The position numbers were made by a program, and so were the translations under genes. DNA of 64,000 nt from JACPUX01 sp964517465 (GTDB lineage Bacteria; Pseudomonadota; Gammaproteobacteria; Burkholderiales; Casimicrobiaceae), in contig CAZFEK010000013.1 of NCBI GenBank assembly GCA_964517465.1, forward strand, positions 1 through 64,000, given 5' to 3'. Below are positions 1 to 8,599 of this stretch, piece after piece (positions within the stretch are counted from its first letter, which is position 1; each line of letters opens with the position of its first letter). The notes under the pieces were generated by a model. That model worked only from the letters and a program-made list of their open reading frames with translations. It did not search any database and was not told where the DNA came from.

Positions 1-504
1 GACGGCTACGACCACATCGGCATGATCGACGCCTCGGGCGGCGTGCTCGACCAGGACTATGAAATGTTCGAGCAGCAGACCCCGCATCGCTTGATCAAAC
101 ACGAACTCCTGACCGATTCGGCGGGCGCCGGACAATGGCGCGGCGGCCTGGGGGTGGAGACGATCTTCGAGATCGGTTCGGAAGATACCCAGCTCGTCAC
201 CTTCGGCGATGGCGACTTCGAACCCGCCTTCGGACTCTTCGGCGGCCAGGGCGCCGGGCTCAATTTCATACGCCTGTCTTACCCCGACGGCCAGACGGTC
301 GTGCCCAAGAACAAGGACCTCATCACCGGCGTACCCAAAGGCACCGTTTACCACCAAGTCGCCAGTGGTGGCGGCGGCTACGGCGACCCCAAGAAACGCG
401 ACCGCGCGCTTTTGCGCGAAGAGGTGAGGAACGGCGTGATCTCCCGCGAAGCGGCGCTGCGCGATTACGGCATGAGCGAAGCGGAGCTGGGCCGGAATGT
501 CTGA
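1..504 (+). CDS. Hydantoinase B / oxoprolinase-type subunit, C-terminal part
   Basis: The reading frame is open from base 1, so the gene starts upstream of the window; only about 167 C-terminal residues are present. The sequence has the hallmarks of the hydantoinase B/oxoprolinase C-terminus: an RGGLG motif followed by a glycine-rich GGGGYGDP segment near the end. Members couple ATP hydrolysis, with a HyuA partner, to opening of lactam or cyclic amide rings, or to carboxylation of ketones. Next to a molybdenum hydroxylase, B12 mutase and CoA-transferase it fits the IaaC/IaaE-type enzyme proposed to open the oxindole lactam in anaerobic indoleacetate degradation. The family is clear; the substrate is inferred from neighbours. 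Confidence 0.88.
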   Translation, partial: DGYDHIGMIDASGGVLDQDYEMFEQQTPHRLIKHELLTDSAGAGQWRGGLGVETIFEIGSEDTQLVTFGDGDFEPAFGLFGGQGAGLNFIRLSYPDGQTVVPKNKDLITGVPKGTVYHQVASGGGGYGDPKKRDRALLREEVRNGVISREAALRDYGMSEAELGRNV

Positions 505-520
505 GATGCGCGCGCTTCGC

Positions 521-722
521 CGCTTTTCCCCCCCACCCCCGCCCTCCCCCGCGAGGGGGGAGGGAGTGTGCTCGCAGGGACAGTCAGTGCAATTGCAATC
601 GACGGTCTCCCGCTTGCCGACTGCGCCATCGCCGATTTTCCGCTTGGCACAACCGCCCTCACCCCCTGCCCACCACTGCGTCCCCTCTCCCGCGCCAGCG
701 GGGGAGGGACAGGGTGGGGGCC
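521..722. repeat. GC-rich inverted repeats between hyuB-like gene and DUF559 gene
   Basis: This non-coding spacer holds two imperfect palindromes built of C-runs facing G-runs: about 542-565 and about 658-722, the second pairing a CACCCCCTGCCC-type arm with a GGGACAGGGTGGGG-type arm. The same composition recurs at 1119-1176, 13340-13480 and 38890-38945, so it is a dispersed repeat family of this genome. It could act as a transcript hairpin. Confidence 0.6.
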
Positions 723-785
723 GCAAACCGCGCGCCTACTCGATGACCGCAACATCATCACGGCAACGCCGCACGTGGAACGCTC

Positions 786-1205
786 ATGAGTGACGCGCTG
801 CTCGCTACCGCCCGGCGCCTGCGTCGCAACATGACGGAGGTCGAGCGCCGCCTTTGGTCACGTTTGCGCGATGATCAGCTCGGCGTGCACTTCCGCCGGC
901 AGGTCCCGATGGAACGCTATGTGCTCGACTTTCTCTGCCTGTCGGCCCGTCTGGTGATCGAAGTCGACGGCGGACAGCATGCCGATCCGAACCTTGGCGA
1001 CCAGGTGCGCGATGCCTGGTTGCGGCAGCGGGGGTTCCGCATCCTGCGCTTCTGGAACAACGAGGTGCTGGAAAATATGGAAGGCGTTCTCGAGCGAATC
1101 ACGGAAGTCTTGAGGCAGCCACCCCCACCCCTGTCCTCTCCCCCACCCCAGCCCCCCATGAAGGGCGAGGGAGTTCGCCGCGAGATTCTGCATCATGAAT
1201 TTTGA
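786..1205 (+). CDS. DUF559 domain protein (Vsr/restriction-endonuclease-like fold)
   Basis: A 139-residue protein with the DUF559 signature: an N-terminal helix with LRRNMTEVERRLWSRLR, a strand with FRRQ, then LDFLCLSARLVIEVDGGQH and a FRILRFWNNEVLEN segment. The D, EVDG and H residues correspond to the PD-(D/E)xK-type core shared with very-short-patch repair nucleases. The biological role of these small proteins is poorly known. The last 30 or so residues are Pro-rich and come from a GC-rich repeat that has extended the gene; the 3' end overlaps the next start by 11 bases. It looks like a passenger in the catabolic operon rather than a pathway enzyme. Confidence 0.8.
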   Translation: MSDALLATARRLRRNMTEVERRLWSRLRDDQLGVHFRRQVPMERYVLDFLCLSARLVIEVDGGQHADPNLGDQVRDAWLRQRGFRILRFWNNEVLENMEGVLERITEVLRQPPPPLSSPPPQPPMKGEGVRREILHHEF

Positions 1206-2328
1206 CCTCACCGACGACCAGCGCGCCATCCGCGACAGCTTCGCGCGCTTTTGCGATGAGCGCATCGCGCCGCAGGCGGCGGCGATCGACGAGGCGCATG
1301 CTTTTCCCATGGCCTTGTTCAAAGAGCTGGGCGAGCTGGGCTTCTTTGCCATGCGCTACCCCGAGGAAGTGGGCGGCAGCGGCGTGGGTTTGCAGGAATT
1401 TTCCCTCGCCCTCGAAGAAGTCGCCCGCGGCTCGATGTCGCTCGCCGGCGCGGTGGCCATGCAGTCGCTCATGGGCACCAAGTTTTTGCATCTGCTGGGT
1501 AATGCCGACATTCAGCAGCGCCTCTTCCAGCCCGCGCTCCGGGGCGAAAAAATCGGCGCCATTTGTATGACCGAGCCCAACGCCGGCTCGGACCTGGATT
1601 CCATCGCCACCACGGCGAGAAAGGTCGAAGGCGGCTATGTCTTGAACGGCCAGAAGACCTGGATCACCTCCGCCCCGGTGGCCGATTTTTTCACGGTCTT
1701 CGCCAAGGCCGGCGAGGCAAAGAAGCTCACCATCTTCCTGGTCGAAAAGGGCATGAAGGGCCTCAGCGTCGGCCGCGCCATCCACAAGATGGGCGTCTGG
1801 GCACTGCCTACTTCGGAAGTGGCTTTCGCTGAATGTTTCGTGCCGGACACGCATCGCCTGTCGCAAGAGGAAGGTGATGGCGAGGGCCATCTGCGCAAGA
1901 CCCTGGCCGAGATTCGCATCATCACCGGGGCCATGGCCCTGGGTGTGGCACGGGCGGCGCTGGCCGAAGCGGTGCGCTACGCGAGCGAGCGGCAGCAGTT
2001 CGGCAAGCCCATCAACCGCTTCCAGGCGATTCAAATGAAGCTCGCGGAAATGGCCACGGAACTCGAAGCCGCCACCCAGCTCGTGCGTTACGCCGCCTGG
2101 CTCAAAGACGCGGCCAAGCCGCACCACAAGGAGGCGGCGATGGCCAAACTCAATGCCACCGAAGCCGCGGCGCGCATCTGCGATCAGGCCGCGCGTATCC
2201 TCGCCTCCTACGGTTATGCCATGGAGTACCCGGTGCAGCGCTACTTGCGCGATGTGCGCTTCACTTTGATCGGCGGCGGCACCAGCGAAATCCTGAAACT
2301 CATTATCGCCAAGGAGGTTTCGCAATGA
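1195..2328 (+). CDS. Acyl-CoA dehydrogenase
   Basis: A 377-residue, normal-length FAD acyl-CoA dehydrogenase. It contains the signature segments MTEPNAGSD (flavin/substrate loop), GQKTWIT, RQQFGKPI and a C-terminal GGGTSEI. The Glu of the YPVQRYLRDVRF region and the GGGTSEI tail match the usual catalytic architecture. It overlaps the next gene by 4 bases (ATGA), so it is translationally coupled to the B12-mutase small subunit. In the indoleacetate pathway the corresponding enzyme would oxidise and decarboxylate (2-aminobenzyl)malonyl-CoA to 2-aminocinnamoyl-CoA; that substrate is inferred from context only. Confidence 0.93.
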   Translation: MNFDLTDDQRAIRDSFARFCDERIAPQAAAIDEAHAFPMALFKELGELGFFAMRYPEEVGGSGVGLQEFSLALEEVARGSMSLAGAVAMQSLMGTKFLHLLGNADIQQRLFQPALRGEKIGAICMTEPNAGSDLDSIATTARKVEGGYVLNGQKTWITSAPVADFFTVFAKAGEAKKLTIFLVEKGMKGLSVGRAIHKMGVWALPTSEVAFAECFVPDTHRLSQEEGDGEGHLRKTLAEIRIITGAMALGVARAALAEAVRYASERQQFGKPINRFQAIQMKLAEMATELEAATQLVRYAAWLKDAAKPHHKEAAMAKLNATEAAARICDQAARILASYGYAMEYPVQRYLRDVRFTLIGGGTSEILKLIIAKEVSQ

Positions 2329-2735
2329 GCGCGCATGCAAACACCGGCCCGCGCATTCGTGTGCTGCTCGCCAAGCCCGGCCTCGACGGCCATGACCAGG
2401 GCGCCAAAGTGGTCGCAAGGGCGATGATGGATGCCGGCTTCGAAGTGATCTACACCGGCCTCAGACAAACCCCGGAAAACGTCGCCCGCATGGCCATGGA
2501 AGAAGACGTGGATGTCATTGCCCTTTCGAGCCTCGCCGGTTCGCACCTGCCTTTTTGCCGCAAACTGAAACCCTTGCTCGAAGCCAATGGTCTCACCGAC
2601 AAGCTCTGGGTCATCGGCGGCAACCTGCCGGCGCAAGACCATCCCGCTCTGCATCAATTGGGGTTTCAGGGCGTCTTTCCCACCGGCTCCAAGCTCGACG
2701 CCATCGTTGGCTTCATTCGGGAGCATGTGAAATGA
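2325..2735 (+). CDS. B12-binding small subunit of acyl-CoA mutase
   Basis: A 136-residue cobalamin-binding domain protein with the base-off/His-on signature: LDGHDQG (DxHxxG, the His being the lower axial cobalt ligand), ALSSLAG and VIGGN. It is the free-standing small subunit of a heterodimeric methylmalonyl-CoA-mutase-type enzyme, whose large subunit follows with an ATGA overlap. Start and stop are both shared with the neighbours, showing tight translational coupling. Function: binds adenosylcobalamin for the carbon-skeleton rearrangement by the 2732-4441 product. Confidence 0.94.
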   Translation: MSAHANTGPRIRVLLAKPGLDGHDQGAKVVARAMMDAGFEVIYTGLRQTPENVARMAMEEDVDVIALSSLAGSHLPFCRKLKPLLEANGLTDKLWVIGGNLPAQDHPALHQLGFQGVFPTGSKLDAIVGFIREHVK

Positions 2736-4441
2736 GCGCCGCCGCGCGGCCGCCCGAAGGCGGCGTAGACCAGTCCCCGGAGCGGCTTTCAGCCGCGAAC
2801 CGTGATCACGCCCTACCGTCGGGAGGGGGCCGGGGGGAGGGCACACCTAGAGTGGCGCGGCCGGTGGTCAACGAATCCGGCATCGAGGTGAAACCGCTCT
2901 ACACCGCGGCCGATGTCGAGGCTTCGGGCGGACTGACCATGCTCGGCACGCCGGGCGAATACCCCTTCACCCGCGGCATCCACGCGCTGATGTATCGCAA
3001 GCAGCCCTGGACCATGCGCCAGTACGCGGGTTTTGGCAATCCGGCGGAAACCAATCAGCGTTTCAAGTACCTCATCGCCAACGGGCAAACCGGCTTGAAT
3101 GTCGCCTTCGACCTACCGACGCAGATCGGCCTCGATTCTGACGATCCGCTGGCCGAGGGCGAAGTGGGGCGCGTGGGCATGTCCATCGATACCCTGCGCG
3201 ACTTTGAAATCGCCTTCGAGGGCATCGATCTCAAAGAGATCACGGTGTCGCTCACCATCAACGGCGCCGCGGCGATTCTGATCGCCATGTATCTGGCCAT
3301 GGCCGAGAAGCGCGGCTATGACGTGAAAGAACTCCGCGGCACGGCGCAAAACGACATTCTCAAGGAATTCATCGGTCGCGGCACCTGGATCTTCCCGGTC
3401 GAGCCCTCGCTGCGGCTGGTGGGCGACACCATCGAATACTGCGCCGAACATGCCCCCAAATACAGCCCGGTGTCGGTCTGCGGCTATCACATCCGCGAGT
3501 CGGGCGCCAATCCGGCGCAGGAGATGGCTTACGCCTTTTGCATCGCCAAAGCGTATGCCGACGAGGTGATCAAGCGCGGCTTGGCGGTGGACGAATTCGC
3601 CGGGCGCCTGTCTTACAACTTCAACATCTTCGGCAACATTTTCGAACAGGTCGCCAAGTTCCGCGCCGGACGCGGCCTGTGGGCCAAAATCATGAAAGAG
3701 CAATATGGCGCCGAAAAACCCGGCTCGATGTGGCTCAGGATGATCGCCGCCGGCGGCGGTGGCGGCCTCACTTTCGAGCAGCCGGAGCTCAACATCGTGC
3801 GTGGCGCCTACTACGCGCTGATTTCGGCGCTTTCGGGCACGCAGACCATGGCCCTGTGTTCCTACGACGAGGCCTACACCATACCCACCGAATATTCGGC
3901 GCGGGTTTCGCTGCGCACCATGCAGATTCTGATCGAGGAAATGGGCCTCACCGAAACCGTCGACCCTTTGGGCGGCTCGTATTACGTCGAAACCCTCACC
4001 AATCAGATGCGCAGCGAAATGGAAAACATCATGGCCGAAGTCGACGCCCAGGGCGGCATGGTCAAGCTGGTTTCCGAAGGTTTCGTTCAGGCCAAGGTAT
4101 CGGCCCAGGCCTATCAGATGCAGCGCGATATCGAGTCGGGCAAGTTCCCCAAAGTCGGCGTGAACAAGTACCGCATCCCCGAGGAGGAGCACAAGGTGGA
4201 GTTTCACCCCTACAACGAGGCCAACGCCCAAAAGCAGATCGCCAGCCTCGCCGCGGTGCGCGCCCAGCGCGACCCAACCCAGGTGGCGCAGTGCCTCGCG
4301 CGCGTGCGCGAAGACGCCGCCGCCCGGCGCAACGTCATGCCCGCGCTGGTGGCGGCGGTGAAAGCCTACGCCAGCGTGGGCGAAATGACCCGCGAGCTGG
4401 TCGGCGTCTTCGGCCGCTACCGCGAGCCCATCCGTTTCTGA
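2732..4441 (+). CDS. B12-dependent acyl-CoA mutase large subunit, non-canonical active site
   Basis: A 569-residue TIM-barrel large subunit of the methylmalonyl-CoA mutase family, of the length of HcmA/IcmA-type subunits. The start is the ATG overlapping the small-subunit stop (ATGA). It retains FTRG, RQYAGFG, NDILKEF, SGYHI(R)ES and DPLGGSYYVE. Residues about 332-346 read MWLRMIAAGGGGGLT where known mutases have an LRTHSQTSGWSLT-like loop carrying the essential His, so the His aligns with Ile and the loop is Gly-rich. This suggests a bulky, perhaps aromatic substrate such as (2-aminophenyl)succinyl-CoA (inferred). About 35 N-terminal residues derive from an inserted repeat (2746-2853). It follows the acyl-CoA dehydrogenase and precedes the Mo-hydroxylase genes. 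Confidence 0.92.
   Translation: MSAAARPPEGGVDQSPERLSAANRDHALPSGGGRGEGTPRVARPVVNESGIEVKPLYTAADVEASGGLTMLGTPGEYPFTRGIHALMYRKQPWTMRQYAGFGNPAETNQRFKYLIANGQTGLNVAFDLPTQIGLDSDDPLAEGEVGRVGMSIDTLRDFEIAFEGIDLKEITVSLTINGAAAILIAMYLAMAEKRGYDVKELRGTAQNDILKEFIGRGTWIFPVEPSLRLVGDTIEYCAEHAPKYSPVSVCGYHIRESGANPAQEMAYAFCIAKAYADEVIKRGLAVDEFAGRLSYNFNIFGNIFEQVAKFRAGRGLWAKIMKEQYGAEKPGSMWLRMIAAGGGGGLTFEQPELNIVRGAYYALISALSGTQTMALCSYDEAYTIPTEYSARVSLRTMQILIEEMGLTETVDPLGGSYYVETLTNQMRSEMENIMAEVDAQGGMVKLVSEGFVQAKVSAQAYQMQRDIESGKFPKVGVNKYRIPEEEHKVEFHPYNEANAQKQIASLAAVRAQRDPTQVAQCLARVREDAAARRNVMPALVAAVKAYASVGEMTRELVGVFGRYREPIRF
2746..2853. repeat. GC-rich repeat inserted in the mutase N-terminus
   Basis: By eye this stretch matches the reverse complement of the 108-bp unit at 15121-15441. 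Shared blocks are GGCCGCCC-AAGGCGG, the central GCGAACCGTGATCAC and the terminal GGGGGCCGGGGGGA. It is read in frame and supplies an extra low-complexity segment before the conserved mutase sequence begins near GIEVKPLYTAADV. Confidence 0.7.
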
Positions 4442-4452
4442 AGGTCGCATTC

Positions 4453-5325
4453 ATGAACCAAGGCATCGAACGTTATCTCGCCCCCCAGAGCCTCGACGAG
4501 GCGCTTTTCGCCTTGCAGGAGCTGGGCGAAGTCACCCTGCTCGCCGGCGGCACGGATCTCATGCCCCAGGCCAAGGCGGGGCGCGCGAAATTCAAGCGCA
4601 CGCTGATGAACCTGCGCGGCATCACCGAGTTGAAAGGCGTCACCCGCGAAGGCGACTTGCTGCGCCTGGGTTCGCTCACCACCATCACCGAACTCTTGCG
4701 CGACCCTTTGGTCGCCGAACATCTGCCGGTGCTGCGCGAAGCCTGCGACCATTTCGCCAGCGACCAGATCCGCAACGCCGCCACCCTGGGCGGCAACATC
4801 AGCAACGCCTCGCCCGCTGGAGACACGCTGGTGCCCTTGATGGCACTCGACGCCGAAGTCGAGCTCGCCTCGCGTCCGGATGAAGCCATTTACCGGCGGC
4901 GCATGCCGCTGTCCGAGTTTTTCGTCGGCCCGGGCAAGACCCGCCGCGCCCCCGCGGAGCTCGTTTCTGCAGTGCTGGTGCCCTGCCCTCCTTCGGGCCA
5001 CGTGGCTCGCTTTTATAAGTTCGGCACGCGCCCGGCCCTCGACATATCGGCGATTTCCATCGCCCTGGCCGGCGTGCGCGAAAACGGGCATATCGCCCAG
5101 GTGCGCATCGCTCTAGGAGCCGTGGCACCCACGCCGCTCAGAGCCCTGGCCGCGGAAGAGGCGCTCGAGGGCCGCCCGCTGAATGCCCAGACCATCGCTC
5201 TCGCCGCCGCCACCGCGCGCGCAGAAATCCAGCCCATCGACGACCTGCGCGCCAGCGCCTGGTATCGCCAGGAGCTGGTGCACAACATGCTCACAAGGAT
5301 GCTCGAACATGTCGCTCAAAACTGA
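4453..5325 (+). CDS. Molybdenum hydroxylase FAD-binding (medium) subunit
   Basis: A 290-residue FAD subunit of the xanthine dehydrogenase/CO dehydrogenase family (CoxM-like). FAD-binding signatures are LLAGGTDL near the N-terminus and TLGGNISNASPAGD in the middle. The C-terminal domain carries the usual LALGAVAPTP-type segment. It lacks the roughly 40-residue Cys-rich insertion that carries the extra 4Fe-4S cluster in 4-hydroxybenzoyl-CoA reductase, so it is not that enzyme. Order FAD, FeS, Mo subunit is the coxMSL order. The start ATG lies 11 bases after the mutase stop. It passes electrons between the FeS subunit and an acceptor. Confidence 0.92.
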   Translation: MNQGIERYLAPQSLDEALFALQELGEVTLLAGGTDLMPQAKAGRAKFKRTLMNLRGITELKGVTREGDLLRLGSLTTITELLRDPLVAEHLPVLREACDHFASDQIRNAATLGGNISNASPAGDTLVPLMALDAEVELASRPDEAIYRRRMPLSEFFVGPGKTRRAPAELVSAVLVPCPPSGHVARFYKFGTRPALDISAISIALAGVRENGHIAQVRIALGAVAPTPLRALAAEEALEGRPLNAQTIALAAATARAEIQPIDDLRASAWYRQELVHNMLTRMLEHVAQN

Positions 5326-5785
5326 GATCGAATTCACCCTCAACGGCGTCAAGCGCCGTGCCACGGTGCCCGTGGAAATGAGCACACTCGACCTGCTGCG
5401 CGAGGTGGTGGGTCTCACCGGTACCAAGTACGGCTGTGGCGAGGGCGAATGCGGCGCCTGCACCATCGAGGTCGATGGCCTCACCGTCAATTCCTGCCTG
5501 ATGTTCGCCGTCGATTGCGCCGGGCGCAGCGTCAACACCATCGAAAACCTGAGCGCCCAGCCCGTGGGCGAGCGGCTGCGCGCCGCCTTCGTCGAGCAGG
5601 GCGCGGTGCAATGCGGTTTCTGCACGCCGGGCATGATGATGCAGGCCGCGCACCTGCTCTCGGGCTGCGGCGCCTCGGACGAGCAGGCGATTGCCCGCGG
5701 CATCGAAGGCAATCTGTGCCGCTGCACGGGGTACAAAAAAATCGTCGAAGCCATCGCCGTCGCCGGCAAAGCGACAGGAGCCTGA
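5309..5785 (+). CDS. Molybdenum hydroxylase 2Fe-2S (small) subunit
   Basis: A 158-residue subunit with the two expected clusters. A plant-ferredoxin-type 2Fe-2S site is seen in YGCGEGECGACTI plus the following SCL Cys. A C-terminal four-helix 2Fe-2S domain carries CGFCTPG and LCRCTGY. It overlaps the FAD subunit end by 17 bases and is followed 2 bases later by the Mo subunit, so the three are co-translated. Electrons flow from the Mo site through these clusters to FAD. Confidence 0.95.
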   Translation: MSLKTEIEFTLNGVKRRATVPVEMSTLDLLREVVGLTGTKYGCGEGECGACTIEVDGLTVNSCLMFAVDCAGRSVNTIENLSAQPVGERLRAAFVEQGAVQCGFCTPGMMMQAAHLLSGCGASDEQAIARGIEGNLCRCTGYKKIVEAIAVAGKATGA

Positions 5786-5787
5786 CC

Positions 5788-8178
5788 ATGGCCGTATTGG
5801 AGAAGTCCCGCAAGGTGGTCGCCGAAACGCTGATCGGCAAACGCATCCCGAAAATGGATGCGCCCGAAAAGGCAAGCGGCAAGACCCGTTACATTCATGA
5901 TCTCGATCTGTCGGGGCAGTTACACGCCCGCATTCTGCGCTCGGCGCGTATCCACGCCCGCATCAAATCCATCGACACCCGCGCCGCCAAGGCCCTGCCC
6001 GGCGTGCATGTGGTGCTCACCGCGGCGGACTTGCCCGAGCAGCGTCCGATCGGGGTCGCCAAGGATCACTTTCCGCTCAAGGGTGAAGTGGTACGCAGCC
6101 AGCGCGACGAAATCGCCGCGGTCGCGGCCGAATCGGTGGAGATTGCCGAAGCCGCGCTGAAGCTCATTCGCGTCGAATACGAGGACCTGCCGGTGGTGGC
6201 CGACGCGCGCGAGGCCATCGCCCCCGGAGCACCGCTCATCCACCCGCCGCGCGCGGGCGCGCCCGCCGGAGCACCGGTGGCTTACACCGGGCGCCCGGAC
6301 AATGTCGCCATGCGCTTCGATTACAGCCACGGTGATGTGATCCGGGGCGAAGCCGAAAGCGATGTGGTGATCGAAGACAGCTTCAAGCTGCATTACGTCA
6401 CCCATTGCTGCATGGGCGTGTCGGGCGTGATCGCCGAATTCGACGCCTCGGGCAACCTCACGCTTTATTCGAACACCCAGGTGCCCTTCCTGCATAAGCG
6501 CGAATTCGCCGAATACCTCAACATGGACCCGGCGCGCATTCGCATCATCCAGCCGCCTATAGGCGGGGGCTTCGGCTCCAAGCTCGACGTTTATCCCTTC
6601 GAGGTGATTTGCGTGTTTCTCGCCCGCGCCGCCAGGCGGCCGGTGAAACTGGTCTTCAGCCGCGAAGAGGAATTCCTTGCCTCGCCCACGCGCCAGCCGG
6701 TGCTACTGACGCTGCGCTCGGGTTGCAAGAAGGACGGCACGCTCACCTTCCGCACCGTGCACACCCTGCACGACAACGGGGCCTACACCTCCTGGGGGGC
6801 GACCACACCTTTCGTGATGATGCAGACCTTTTCTTCGCTTTACCGCGTGCCGCATTGCGACTACCACACCACCGCGGTCTACACCAACAACCCCTATGCC
6901 GGCTCTTTCCGCGGCTACGGCAATTTGCAAGCCACCTTCGCCATCGAGCAGCACATGGACATGCTGGCCGACGCCATCGGCATGGACCCGCTGGCTTTCC
7001 GCCTGAAGAATGCCCAGGAGTCGGGCGAAGTCACGGGGCAAGGCATGGTGTTCAAGAGCTGCGGCTTCAAGGAGTGCCTGACCACCGCGGCCACGCGCAG
7101 CGACTATGTGAACAAGCGCGCCGCCTACCGCGCCAGACAACAGGACGCCGGCGCGGTGAAGCGCGGCATCGGCATGGCCTCGATGCTGCATGTAGGCGGC
7201 GGCGCCAAGATTTATCCTTCGGACGGCTGCGGCACCATTCTGAAAATGGACGACTTCGGCGCGCTGACGCTGATCACCGGCGCCTCCGAAATCGGTCAGG
7301 GCTCGGAGACGGTGCTCGCGCAACTGGTGTGCGAAGAATTGGGTTTGCCGATTTCGGCGGTCTCGGTGGTCAACAACGACACCGACATTACGCCCTGGGA
7401 TGTCGGTGTACATGCCTCGCGTACCACCTTCATCGCCGGCAATTCGGCGATCGGCGCGGCCAAGAAAGCCAAGGCCAAGATTCTCGCCGCGGCGGCCGGG
7501 AAGTATGAATGCGCCCAAGAGGCGCTCGATCTCCAGGGCGGCTTCATCGTGCGCAAGGATAGCGGCGAAGCGCTGATCGAGTTGGCGAAGTTCATCCGCG
7601 GCCTGCACTTCTCCGACAAGGCCGAGCTGGTCATGACCACTTTCTATTATGAGCCGCCTTCGGTGCACCAGGACAAAGGCTTCAAGGGCGACGTTTCCGC
7701 CACTTACGCCTGGGCCACGCAAGTGGTGGAGGTGGAAGTGGACAGCGCCACCGGCATCGTCAGCATGACGCATGTCACCGGCGCGCACGATGTCGGCCGG
7801 GTGCTCAACCGCCTGGGACTGGAAGGACAGATCGAAGGCGGCGTAATCATGGGCCAAGGTTATGCACTCACCGAAAACCTGATGGTGGAAGACGGGCGCA
7901 TTCGCAATCCCAACTTCCGCGATTACAAACTGGTGACCGCACCGGAGATTCCCGAAATGGATGTGAGCTTCATCGAATCCATGGACGGCGAAGGTCCGCA
8001 AGGCGCCAAGGGCGTGGGCGAAGCGCCGGCGATCTGCATTGCCGCGGCCACCGCCAATGCCATCGAAAATGCCACCGGCGTGCGTTTGTTCGAGTTGCCT
8101 TTCACGCCGGAGAACGTCTACCGCGCCTTGCATGGCAAGACCGAGAAGCTCTATTGGGCGCCTTGGAAACCCGAGTAA
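5788..8178 (+). CDS. Molybdenum hydroxylase large (molybdopterin) subunit
   Basis: A 796-residue Mo-pterin subunit of the xanthine dehydrogenase family. Visible landmarks are the N-terminal KASGKTRYIHDL segment, PIGGGFGSK (cofactor loop), SFRGYGNLQ, the GASEIGQGSE segment and the C-terminal KGVGEAP that carries the catalytic Glu. Length and order are normal for the family. With the preceding FAD and FeS subunits it forms a complete hydroxylase that inserts a water-derived oxygen next to a ring carbon or nitrogen. In context the likely substrate is indoleacetate at C2, giving oxindoleacetate; this is inferred from the pathway. Maturation needs an XdhC-type factor; one is found fused to a MeaB GTPase at 26264-27490. 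Confidence 0.93.
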   Translation: MAVLEKSRKVVAETLIGKRIPKMDAPEKASGKTRYIHDLDLSGQLHARILRSARIHARIKSIDTRAAKALPGVHVVLTAADLPEQRPIGVAKDHFPLKGEVVRSQRDEIAAVAAESVEIAEAALKLIRVEYEDLPVVADAREAIAPGAPLIHPPRAGAPAGAPVAYTGRPDNVAMRFDYSHGDVIRGEAESDVVIEDSFKLHYVTHCCMGVSGVIAEFDASGNLTLYSNTQVPFLHKREFAEYLNMDPARIRIIQPPIGGGFGSKLDVYPFEVICVFLARAARRPVKLVFSREEEFLASPTRQPVLLTLRSGCKKDGTLTFRTVHTLHDNGAYTSWGATTPFVMMQTFSSLYRVPHCDYHTTAVYTNNPYAGSFRGYGNLQATFAIEQHMDMLADAIGMDPLAFRLKNAQESGEVTGQGMVFKSCGFKECLTTAATRSDYVNKRAAYRARQQDAGAVKRGIGMASMLHVGGGAKIYPSDGCGTILKMDDFGALTLITGASEIGQGSETVLAQLVCEELGLPISAVSVVNNDTDITPWDVGVHASRTTFIAGNSAIGAAKKAKAKILAAAAGKYECAQEALDLQGGFIVRKDSGEALIELAKFIRGLHFSDKAELVMTTFYYEPPSVHQDKGFKGDVSATYAWATQVVEVEVDSATGIVSMTHVTGAHDVGRVLNRLGLEGQIEGGVIMGQGYALTENLMVEDGRIRNPNFRDYKLVTAPEIPEMDVSFIESMDGEGPQGAKGVGEAPAICIAAATANAIENATGVRLFELPFTPENVYRALHGKTEKLYWAPWKPE

Positions 8179-8237
8179 TGCGCTTTCTGATCATCAGCCC
8201 GCAGGCGCAGCAGCATGCGATTGCGGCCACCGGCTCC

Positions 8238-8329
8238 GTAGGGTGGGTTGAGGCCAGTTTGGCCGGATTCGCCACCTTCCCCGCAACGGCGGATTTGTTC
8301 AGGAGTAACCTGAACTCGATCCACCCTAC
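8238..8329. repeat. Inverted repeat GTAGGGTGGG / CCACCCTAC
   Basis: Arms at 8238-8247 and 8321-8329 are inverted copies separated by about 73 bases in the 547-base spacer after the Mo-hydroxylase genes. The composition is that of a dispersed bacterial repetitive element. No credible gene is seen between 8179 and 8725. Confidence 0.55.
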
Positions 8330-8439
8330 GGCCCTTTTTGGAGAAGTCGAGAGTGAGGAATCGAGAGTCGAGAGTGGAGAGAGTTCTCGCTTCGATACCA
8401 CACCACCGGATCGGATGAGATCGTGATCGTGCGACTGTC

Positions 8440-8510
8440 GATCGCGGGCAAGCCCGCTCCTACCAAAGCGATTGACGGCGGCGTGTGTAGGAGCGGGCTT
8501 GCCCGCGATC
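8440..8510. repeat. REP-like pair with perfect 24-bp inverted arms
   Basis: GATCGCGGGCAAGCCCGC begins the left arm (8440-8463) and its exact reverse complement forms the right arm (8487-8510), with a 23-base spacer. Each arm contains its own GCGGGC/GCCCGC palindrome, as in REP/BIME elements. It is probably mobilised by an unlinked RAYT-type transposase; none is seen here. Confidence 0.8.
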
Positions 8511-8539
8511 AGCGTTTCCGGTTTCGCCAGGGGAAGATC

Positions 8540-8599
8540 GGCTCTCGGCTCTCGGCTCTCGGCTCTCGGCTCTCGGCTCTCGGCTCTCGGCTCTCGGCT
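8540..8599. repeat. 7-bp tandem repeat (GGCTCTC)n
   Basis: About eight and a half head-to-tail copies of GGCTCTC run directly into the assembly gap. The sequence after the gap (8700-8717) continues as a CTCCACTCTCCACTC simple repeat, and a related GAGAGTCGAGAGTGGAGAG tract lies at 8346-8385. The true repeat length is unknown. Confidence 0.85.

Noticed and set aside
1099..2418. 439-codon minus-strand frame opposite the acyl-CoA dehydrogenase
   Set aside because: Antisense shadow; His/Gly/Arg-rich composition and no conserved motifs, while the plus strand encodes a textbook acyl-CoA dehydrogenase.
4453..8178. 4-hydroxybenzoyl-CoA reductase
   Set aside because: The FAD subunit lacks the extra 4Fe-4S insertion of that enzyme, and the pathway context points to an indoleacetate-type hydroxylase.
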